NCBI GenBank assembly: GCA_027596945.1
Contig: JADGJH010000752.1
Span: 1 to 14,735 of the forward strand
Origin: Physocladia obscura
Taxonomy: Eukaryota > Chytridiomycota > Chytridiomycetes > Chytridiales > Chytriomycetaceae
Length of the DNA: 14,735 nucleotides
Direction of reading: 5' to 3'
The notes beneath the pieces were generated by a model. The model saw only the letters and a list, made by a program, of their open reading frames with translations. It was not told where the DNA came from and did no database searches. Shown one piece after another: positions 6,352 to 14,735 of this stretch (position 1 is its first letter; every line of letters begins with the position of its first letter). The position numbers and the translations under genes are program-made.

Positions 6352-9300
6352 TCAAAGAAAACCATAGAAACAGAGAAACTGAGCTGAAAAAAGAAACTTC
6401 CGGCTGTTGTAGTCTTCCAATGACATGTCTCCTCTCAATTGAAACACATCTTTTGCTTTGAAAATTGCATGAACAAATGCTTGGTTTTGTGTATCGATTG
6501 TTGGTGATATTGTACAAGCTGTCAGAGATACTCTGTTGATGAAGTTTATTGCTGCAAATTGTTTGGAATATTTGTTGCTTTCTTCTGGCCTCAGTGTTTT
6601 CTTGGCTTCTTCCAAGTAAATCAATATATTGGGTGAAACAGGTAAACTGGTCAAAGCTGCAAAACAACTTTGTTTTAATGAATTTGAATTATCCAACAAA
6701 ATTAAAACATCTGCTCCAGTTTCCATACAAGTCGACAATTCATTGCAATTAATTGCACCAATTGTAAGTTCAGATCGATAAATGACATTATCTCCAAAAT
6801 AACTGCTGGCATCAATGTGAAAGGATGAAAAAGTTTTTATGGACGAGATTTGCCACTTTTGTTGTACAGCTGCCTTCTCTTTTTTTGCTATTCCACCAGT
6901 GTCATTCGTATAGCTCGGAGACGTTTTCAACCTTGTCAAAAAGTAAGATAATCCTTGAAATTTCCACATGTACTTAAGATTAACTAAATCTGAAATTTGA
7001 TGCAACTTACCAAATTCACGAGAACAAGTCGCTGCCAATCGTTTTACACGCAAAACCGCTTCCAGCGGAAACAAATCTAGCATGTCATCACAACAGATAA
7101 TACAATGTCCAAGATCAATCAGCTCAGTTTGTTCAGCTTGTGACTTCAAGCTTTTCTTTTTTTGGTCTAGCTTTTCTACAACTTTTCCTTCCACCTCTGT
7201 CAAAACATTAATACCAAAAACCTGCATAACAAATCTTAAAAGTATGTAAATTTACCCAAATGTTTTAATATCGGCTCCAAATATTTGTATATTTCTTCAA
7301 TGTACTCCAAATCCAATGGTGAATTCTGAGTGTACAATTTTTAACGTTTTGATTCAAGAAAAAATTGATATACCTGTTTTGATTGGAGATTGTCCAATAA
7401 TGCGGCATCAGCTTTAAAGTTCAAAGAAGATATGAAAAAGTCTTCGATAGGATTTTTCGATTTTGAAGTATTCGCATCTTTGATTCGGTACAACACTGAA
7501 GAAAATATTTGGCTCTTGTCCAATGAATGATGAATAGTCAAAACTTTCACATTTTTTGGAACATCTATGAGAATTTCAGGAGTTACTGGAAAAGCAAGAG
7601 TTCTCTGATACGCGCTATTTTGTTCAAGGTTCATGCAATTTCGAGTTTCACTTTCTTTAACAGTTCCTTGCATCAATAAAGTCTCAGGTTTATGGTTCAA
7701 TTGTTTGAACTGTCCCATTAAAAACTCCCAATTATCACAGCATTGAAAATTCGCCAGATACAAATAGCGTACAAACATATCACTCTGCCAGTCGCATAAC
7801 AACAGGTTTTCGGCACAAATTTTCACAATGTCAGGTCGTGCTTGTTGAAACGCCAGCGTCATAGATTTAGAAAATTGCGAAATGCATTCATTTAAAATCG
7901 CGTTTGAAGATTCAGTGTCGAATTCTTTGATTTTTGCGTATTTTTTTTTGTATGCCAGTGCCAAGAATTGTTTTCCTTGGGCTTTTAAGGCTGCTGGTAA
8001 GTATGCCACAGCTGGTGCCAACGATGAAATTATTTCTTCAATGGCATATTCTTGGGCTATTTCCCATCGTTTAGTCAGTGATTTTTCCCCTTCCGGAATA
8101 AAATAGTCATCAATCATGACACTGATTGTTCGTGGTTGAACAATCATTGCACTTCCAGAATGTGCAATTTGGAGTAATAAATTGCATTCCTCTAAAATCA
8201 CTGAATATTCAATATTATTCCATGAATCGACTTTATTTTGTGATTTTTCTGAAATTTTCTTTGAATTACAAAATTTTCGGCATGTCCTGAGCAATTCCAA
8301 AGCCGAAAGCAAAGCTTTCATTAAATCGCGTCCGATTTTTTTTATAGCAGTTATTTTGACGAATTTCGCATGTAGCAACATTAAATCTGCCTGGTTAAAC
8401 CAAAATTCTAAAACTGTTGTTAAATTCAAGCATTCTTGAAAAGTTTGTTGAATTAAATCTTTTTCTTCAGTACTGTTTTCGTTGTCCTGAAACGATGATA
8501 TCAAAATTTTATGCTGAGAATTCCATAGCGTGAATTCATTTTTTTGATTATTTTCGCCCAGCAAGGACACACTTTTTTTGATTAATGGGATCAGCTTCAT
8601 TGCAGAAGCATTCAGTATTTTGAGGCTTTGGGTTTCAACAAGTTTGTCAAGAAATTTCGCAAAGATTTCCGCTTGCTGTCTGTCTTCAATCACAAAAATA
8701 TCGATATCAAATGATGTGGAATCGCAAATACATGAAATTAAAGTTCCCAAATAGTATGCCTCTTGAAAAAATTTTTCTGTTGGGAGTATTGAACCATATA
8801 AAATATTGCGGGCCTTAGCAAGTTGTCCATATTGAATTAAACAATTTGCTTTAAGCAATAATATATTGTTTCTGCTTAAAGAATATCCAATATCACATCC
8901 GTTATACTTGTCATTCCACGAAGACTTCAATGACTCAAATGAATCTTCCGTTGCAAAATATAATCGTCGATATTTTGCTGCTAATTCAAAACGAAATAAC
9001 TTGCTCAAAACGAGAGCATTATATATATAGATAGCCGATAAAGTAAATGCAATTTCTTCTGGTTCAAAACATGTTGAAAGAATCATATATACTACGGAAA
9101 ACAATGGAATACAGTTCAGCAGCTCTCCCAATTCTTCAAATTCAAAAATTAAAGATATTATACTGCTAATAAATTGTCGCGTGTTTTTAATACTTGCTAA
9201 GCATAGTGCGTTCGATATTGTGCCATTTATGAAGGCGCATGTTGCATCTTGGGGCCAATCAAATCCCATCCAACTTTCCAAATTTTTTCCACCAACGCTT

Positions 9301-12300
9301 GATAATGGTCTATCCAATGGCGTAGTAGCTCGACTTTTGGCTGATTCAGAAACTGGCTTTTCTCGAGAACTTGCTGCGGAAATAAGTTGAGAATTTGATA
9401 TTGGTTCAACAAGTTTTAAAATTAAATCGAAGGCGATATTCAAAAGTTCTAATTTGCGTTTTTGACTAATTTCAACTTCCGCAGCAAGTATATTGGATTC
9501 GAAAACTAAAATTTGGTTTGGCACTGTATTGTTTTCAACCAACGATTGCTGTGCAACTGTGAATGACGCTCGTATCAATGAAACGGCATATTTTCGTTCA
9601 GATTCATTGTCCAGCAACCAGCGCGAAAAAAGCATTTGCGTTTCGATAAACTTTTCTCTGAAGTCGATTAAATCTTTCGTTACTTTTAAACATTCTTCGA
9701 AAGCTTGCCGTTTTTTTTCTGGTGTATTGGCAAATTCAGTCAGCATTTTCCAGCTGAAATAAATAAATAAAAATTATTTAACACATCACAGAAATTTCTG
9801 ATTTTTACATGTCATATTGAACTCTTGGATCAACTTCTTTCAGTAAAATTGCAATGCCTGGCTTATTTCCCGTGCTCAAGACTTGCACTTTACGCCGTAA
9901 TAAACTCTCGTGGTATTTTTTTGGCAGTATTCGGCCCGATCTGTCAATAATGCGGGAACTGGAATTCCAATCACCTTTTTCGCAGTAAATATCAAGACAA
10001 ACTTCGGTTAATTGCAAGATAGTATCTTGCACTTCCGGTTTTTTGGCAATAAGATTCTGGATTGATACTTTTGCAAAATAAGCTGAGTACAAAGTTGATA
10101 AAGTGCTTTCAATATTATGTAAAAACAGCCACTGAGGGGCAATTCCAAAAATTGTCTTGCGCAAAATATCAAGCGTTGTTTCCACATCAGATATTTCAGC
10201 GAATTTCCAGGTACATGTAATTTCTAAGCACTGAGATAAGTATTTTAAAGCTGATTGTTTCATTAAAAGAAATGAATCGAAATAAAGCTGCTGCTCGATC
10301 ATTGCGAGAATTATTTGAGAAAATAATTGTTTTGTTTGAATAATGAGTTTTACATTGATTCCTGAATCTAGGGCTAACAACTCTGCCAACACAAATTCTT
10401 TTGGAACTTCTTCAGAAAGAGTTTGCATTATTAAAAACGCCAAATGCATATGCTGTTGATTAAATGCGTGTTGAATAATTCGCAGCATAAGCTCCATATA
10501 TAAAGTTTTTCCCAATTTTTTTCCATACTTTGACAGAGTTTGAGAAGCATGCTCCAACTCATCATTGGATGGTTTTTTCATTTCAAGCAAGTCAAGTGCG
10601 GAAAATATTTTCATCGCAGGATCTGTTGTGTTACTCAAATTCAATGGCGTTGAAATCTTCATTGCTGTTTTTATGTCAAAGAGAATCAACTTCATGGCAT
10701 ATGAGCCATCTTTTGCAGACAATCCGGTATTGAAAATTTCCTCCGCAGTTGTAGTTTTATTTGTACCTGTAGTTGACAAAGTATTCTGTTGTTGTTTATT
10801 TGGAGCTGCTTGAACTTTACTTGGTGCAAGTTGCTTGCCTTTTGGCTTACTCACAGAAGCGGCTCTGGAACCTTTCCCACCTTTTGTACCAACCAATAAC
10901 TTGTCTTCCGCAGCACCAGTTGCAGCCAAAGCTGCTGCAATAGTAGCTTGAATTTGAGATTCTTTCATAACAGTTGCATATCCAATGCAAATGCGTACCA
11001 TCAAATCAGTTTCCAGCAAATTTGATTCAGTGAGGGTATCAAATAATTTTTGAAAAGTTTCTGTCCAGAATGCAAGACTTATTGTATTTAACCAAGGTTT
11101 TATACCCGAAAAATAATTACATATCTTCTGTGAAACGTTTTGAATTATACTTAAGTCTTTGAGTGTGATTCCTATAGTCAGCGATTGACATAGCAGATCA
11201 ATCACAGGTTTATGAATTGAGCTCAAATTTTCGGTGGAAGATTCCTCGAGTTCTATTGTTGGATTTATACTTTGAAATTCAAACAGCGATGTTCCTTCAT
11301 TCAATAGAGCTTCTGCTCGGAGTCTTTGAGATGATGTTTTGTCAGTCAAATTTTCGATTTCAAGCGTCATTAAATATCGCGATGAGTCCCAAACCATCTT
11401 CCAGTACTTAATTCGTTGACGTGACAAAGAAGAGTTTGCGCGTTCAGCCAAATATTTTGATTGACGCATAATGTCACTGAGAGCTACCAGAATAATACGC
11501 TTGCTTTTCAGATCTGCAGTGTGTGTCAGATCAAAGTTGACGTTGCAGTCATTTTTCAATAAAGATTGAACAAAATCGTTTCTCTCTGTTATTTCAGCAG
11601 GTGAAATTAAATCGTGATCCTGAAAATTTATTAATTAATTTTTTTATGCGAAAACTTCAGGTACCAAAACAAGGGTTTTTAAAGATTTTTGCAACAGTTG
11701 AAATGCAACAGCATCTTCTGGGATATATTTTGCTTGATCTGCCAGCGAAAGTGCTTTTAAATCAGCAGAAAGATGCCCGTCAAATGTGTTTGCCTTGATC
11801 CAAAGCTTATGGAGAAGAATTTCAATGTCATTTGCCAGTTCAGGGATATTACAAAGCTTTAGTGCCTTTTCTGCATGACGTGTCGCCAAAGAAAATATAT
11901 TTTGGTATTCATAGCAGCGAGCAAGTTTATAATTCAAGTTGCAGCGATCCTGTGCTTCAAAAAAAGATTTTTGCTTGCCAGAAACGTCGCTGATTGTCTT
12001 TAAAATACAAATAAGTCCGCTAACTAAAACTGCAGTTTCTTCAACAGAGGAAACGGTCTTCCACGCAGATATGCAAGCAGATCGAATCACTGCCAGCTCT
12101 CCATTTTTGTTGACTGCTGTTTCGGTTATGTATAAATAGAAAATAAAGTTTAAAATAAGCTGGAAGCAAACTTTATGAAACCTTTACATATCGCAGTGTT
12201 CAATTTGAACAGTATTGATTCAGCATTTTTTGAATCACTAGGATGAATAGCGAAATTTTCCTGCAATTCTAATTGAAGACGAACCAGCTCGCGTCTGGTT

Positions 12301-13307
12301 GTCAACGCTGCTGGGCCACGAAATTGAGATGCCTTTTCAAGAGCTTGTTTACTCGATTCAAAATCGTTGAAATTCAAATAATGTTCCACAAAATCAATCA
12401 AGAGCGAAAAAACTTGGTCGTTATTATTTGAATATTTGTTGTTTTCGTTTAGGGAAGAGATTAAGGCATTAAAATCAGAAATTTTTGTTTGCGGGTTTGC
12501 ATGAATCTCAAAGAATCCTTTCAAAAGAGAATTTGATTTTAACATTTTTTCCAAAATTTGCGATTTTGTTACTGCATTGGATTTAATATGTTTCACATAT
12601 ATTTTGATAATTTTGAAGGGTAAATCGTAATCCATAGATCGCCATGGAATTAATGATACAGCTCTTTCTAAGCTTGCTATGATTTTTTCCGGAGCAGTTT
12701 TTATAAAAATTTCCCATTCTTCCTCTGTAGGCCACGGACAAATTGTTTCCACGCGATAAAATTTATTTTCCTGACCATCAGCCAGCAGATCGGCGAGAAT
12801 TAAATTTAATCGAGCTTCGTATTCGTGTTTTTTGCTGTGATCTGGACTTTGAGTTAATCCGTGAACAACTGAAAAGTTTTGTATTAGTTGTACAATGCCG
12901 TCAAACAGACATCAACCTATGTGAAGTGGAATTGAAAACAAGTAACGCTCTTTTCCGCTTTTAAAAAAGTCTTGCGAAAGTCGCAAAAAACAAGAGACTC
13001 CAATAAACACGAGTTCATACAACTTTTTTGCGATTGCGCGTCTAAACCCTTCAATCAGGAAGGATATTGCGTTTCTAAAATCCTGCAGCTCAATATCGCA
13101 ATATTTGAAGGTTGTATTCTCCAAATCAATAAATTCATCAATACTAGTGTCCAATTTCACCAAAATCATTGCTTGTGCATAACACATTTGAATGTAAGTG
13201 CTATCGTTGGTATCTTGGTCGATTAAAATTTTGTCTGCAAGATACGAAGCTGTGTTCCAATCTTTTTTTATAACAGAGGCTTTTAGATCTTGCAATCGGG
13301 ACTCCAT
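6352..13307 (-). CDS. CFAP46: CFAP46-like protein of the ciliary central apparatus (seven exons, 2209 aa)
   Basis: Exons, minus strand: 13307-12917, 12868-12188, 12116-11665, 11619-9809, 9753-7374, 7325-7256, 7196-6352. They total 6630 nt and stay in frame. Known role: CFAP46 (FAP46 in Chlamydomonas) belongs to the C1d projection of the central pair with FAP54, FAP74 and FAP221 and tunes flagellar beating. Recognition is by recalled similarity of order and spacing: FFKSGKERYLFSIPLH in exon 1, a LNTAISVNKNGELAVIRSAC junction between exons 2 and 3, and YDIWKML followed by MLFSRWLL across exons 4 and 5, which answers the DYxxxMW...EFxEWLY block of animal CFAP46. Most of the protein is TPR-type alpha helix. 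Residues about 740-800 form a Lys/Thr/Gln-rich low-complexity linker. Residues about 1959-2208 resemble a CHAT domain (LDLFPLEAV at its start, FLCFYGF at its end). The protein is somewhat shorter than the human one. The start ATG at 13307 is the first of an uninterrupted frame; a further upstream exon cannot be excluded. Confidence 0.82.
7197..7255 (-). other. CFAP46 intron 6 (59 nt, phase 1)
   Basis: GTAAAT donor and TTTTGACAG acceptor with an ATTAATG branch-like motif. It removes an in-frame TAA. A rival acceptor at GCAG (7222) gives the wrong frame. A second possibility is that exon 6 is skipped and introns 5 and 6 are one intron ending at that rival site; I prefer two introns because exon 6 encodes a sensible amphipathic helix. 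Confidence 0.65.
7326..7373 (-). other. CFAP46 intron 5 (48 nt, phase 0)
   Basis: GTATAT donor after AAACAG and a CACTCAG acceptor. It removes the TAA at 7341-7343. Confidence 0.7.
9754..9808 (-). other. CFAP46 intron 4 (55 nt, phase 2)
   Basis: GTAAAA donor and TTTATTTCAG acceptor. Splicing creates the IWKML junction that matches the conserved Met-Trp of CFAP46 proteins. Confidence 0.85.
11620..11664 (-). other. CFAP46 intron 3 (45 nt, phase 0)
   Basis: GTACCT donor and AATTTTCAG acceptor. It removes a TAA and joins TLVL to DHDLISPAE in frame. Confidence 0.75.
12117..12187 (-). other. CFAP46 intron 2 (71 nt, phase 1)
   Basis: GTAAAG donor and AACCGAAACAG acceptor. The joined product continues the conserved LN.AI...GE.A.I..A block. 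Confidence 0.8.
12869..12916 (-). other. CFAP46 intron 1 (48 nt, phase 1, hides an in-frame TGA)
   Basis: GTTGAT donor and CTTTTCAG acceptor with a CTAATAC branch site. Its length is a multiple of three and the unspliced reading has only one stop (TGA 12912-12914), so it imitates a recoded stop. Removing it joins IPLHI to VVHGL, which restores family spacing. Confidence 0.8.
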
Positions 13308-13718
13308 TTGATTGAATTGTCAGCTTTAAAAAGAGAAAATCACGTAAACTGTGATTTTGAAAACAAATAGTCCTAAAAAAGTTTTTGAAACATGATGAGT
13401 CCTGGTTATTTTTTGTTTTGTTTTTTGATAGTTTTGAAACCTGTAGTAAAAAATAAAAAAAAGAATAGCGTATGTATTTGTATTAACGAATTAATCAGAA
13501 GATTCAAAATTTGAAACTCCAGGGGAAGTCGTGTTTATTTCATGTTCCAAATAGCATTCGCATCTCACGGGGACAATAGTCAATAGACATTGCTAGGTTA
13601 ATTAGAAAATTCTTACGAGAACCAAATTGAAAAGGACAACATAAATACTCAATATAAAATCATGCATGTGCAATTTCCTCCTGAAGTTCCATTAAAACCA
13701 ATCATGTAATGTCAAAAT
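13308..13718. other. Upstream region of CFAP46, nothing recognised
   Basis: Must contain the CFAP46 promoter. I looked for an RFX-type X-box (two inverted GTTGCC-like half sites) and found none. T- and A-rich runs at 13410-13465 are the only visible bias. Confidence 0.45.
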
Positions 13719-14735
13719 TCATGGAGTTATGGCGAACAAATGAATACAGCAACTAATAATTTTTTGGATTTTAAAATACCTTGTCAAGAAACCAACAATC
13801 TGAAAAAACATTACCAAAACTCCCACGCTGAGTTGCTGAAACCTGTTTGAGCTCTCCATATCCACCACACTGGCAGAAAGATTGCCGCCACCACATATAA
13901 CAATGCCACTCCAATACTTTGACATATAATACAATTGCCATTGACCTTGACGAATCCTTCAGTACAAAAGCACAGCGCGAGCCTGTTGACTTCAGCATGT
14001 GTTATTTCCGAAGCAACAATTTGTATGAAAGCATTCCAAAACGACCAGCAGATTTATGTTATGAAATCGAGTCGTGTGGTCAAGCAATTGAAGGTCGGAA
14101 GTGGAGCCGAATGGGGGATAGCCGAAAAGATCTAATCGGCGCTTGAATACTTTCGGCAATCTTAATTTAGTTTAAAAGGAATGTTTTGATTATGAATAAA
14201 AGAGGACTTTTACCTTTGAAATTGAATTGGGATAGTTTACAGGACTCATAATATTCAGCAAGATTAACTGTTTCCAAAGTGCCGCCAGCACAAAATCCAC
14301 CAGTTGGACAAGTATAACATTTTCCTGCAGCTCCATTATCAACAAGATAACTACCAATAGGTAATTGCTCGTAACAAGCAGAGGGAAAACTACCATTCGC
14401 TGCGTCGGATTCACTGAGTAATCATATGCAAGGCTTACGTGATGGATTCCAGGACTCAACTTAGAAACCAAGCATACAGCACCATTCATATCTTTCGAAA
14501 CCGTCCCATTAACAATTATAACTTCATCAATAATACATGACAACTTTGAATATATAAGAACATAAGAAGTCCCGGAAAATACAGTTTTGCAGGTTTTACT
14601 AACTGAGCATTCCCACTTGTCCTGGTGTCATCCTTGGCACATCAATATCTTGACACGTGTACTCATTAAGAGCATACACGGATATATTCGGACAATAGAA
14701 TTTGTTACTTCCACCATTAAGCCACACTGACTTTG
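13719..14735 (-). pseudogene. Frame-disrupted cysteine-rich transmembrane protein (IPT/TIG- and GCC2/GCC3-like), 5' end outside window
   Basis: The gene enters from the right edge. In order on the minus strand: a NGGSNKFYCPNI piece (from 14733); a second frame (about 14615-14425) with CSVSKTC and a TIG-like end LSPGIHHVSLAYDYS; a third frame (about 14415-14221) with the cysteine motif CYTCPTGGFCAGG at 14319-14281; a probable intron starting GTAAAA at 14220; then CFHTNCCFGNNTC (14033-13995); a one-base shift; CFCTEGFVKVNGNCIIC; a transmembrane helix (13915-13854); another shift; SVGVLVMFFQIVGFL (from 13829) and a stop at 13719. The Cys spacing followed by membrane helices fits GCC2/GCC3-type surface proteins of protists and chytrids. 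The shift near 13994 lies within a continuous cysteine domain and leaves no room for an intron, so decay (or an assembly error) is likely. Confidence 0.5.

Noticed and set aside
7882..8439. Plus-strand open frames opposite CFAP46 exon 5
   Set aside because: They lie wholly within a well-supported exon and show no independent domain.
12912..12914. In-frame TGA suggesting stop readthrough, selenocysteine or a variant genetic code
   Set aside because: A 48-nt intron with good donor, branch and acceptor signals removes it and restores family spacing; TGA also ends CFAP46 and the HET gene.
13919..14146. Plus-strand open frames of 66-75 codons at the right end
   Set aside because: They are shadows of the minus-strand cysteine-rich gene, whose Cys pattern and membrane helix are more specific.
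1..14735. CRISPR array, toxin-antitoxin pair or bacterial defence island
   Set aside because: No regularly spaced repeats and no bacterial gene layout; introns and ciliary content show eukaryotic DNA.

Overview
The window looks like nuclear DNA of a flagellated (zoosporic) fungus, most likely a chytrid or close relative. A large minus-strand gene encodes a protein of the motile-cilium central apparatus (CFAP46) and is cut by short GT-AG introns of 45-71 nt. A neighbouring gene encodes a HET (heterokaryon-incompatibility) domain protein, a family found mainly in fungi. The DNA is AT-rich, no bacterial-style operons are seen, and all convincing genes lie on the minus strand. The assignment to a lineage is inference.

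Layout from left to right. 1-829: an AT microsatellite at the edge, then a broken minus-strand remnant with a K-T-G-D-P motif, of a kind often linked to fungal mobile DNA. 830-2647: an intact, intronless HET-domain gene (605 aa). 2715-3200: a second broken minus-strand reading frame. 3078-3780: a pair of long inverted repeats enclosing a shorter imperfect palindrome. 4500-4940: a plus-strand fossil of a eukaryotic tyrosine recombinase (Crypton/DIRS/Ngaro-like) with stops, a frame change and an apparently lost catalytic arginine. 5232-6018: an unrecognised minus-strand gene whose coding-looking pieces lie in changing frames.

6352-13307 is the main feature: a seven-exon CFAP46 gene. My splice model uses six GT-AG introns, keeps frame throughout and gives 2209 codons plus a stop. 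The protein is mostly TPR-type helical repeat and ends in what I read as a degenerate CHAT (caspase/separase-like) domain without the usual His and Cys. 13719-14735: a broken minus-strand gene entering from the right edge, with IPT/TIG-like, cysteine-rich (GCC2/GCC3-like) and transmembrane parts spread over several frames.

Taken together, two sound genes sit among decayed mobile-element and surface-protein remnants. Nothing indicates that the two sound genes work together: CFAP46 serves zoospore motility, while HET proteins usually act in self/non-self recognition or regulated cell death. I see no CRISPR array, rRNA gene or convincing tRNA gene.
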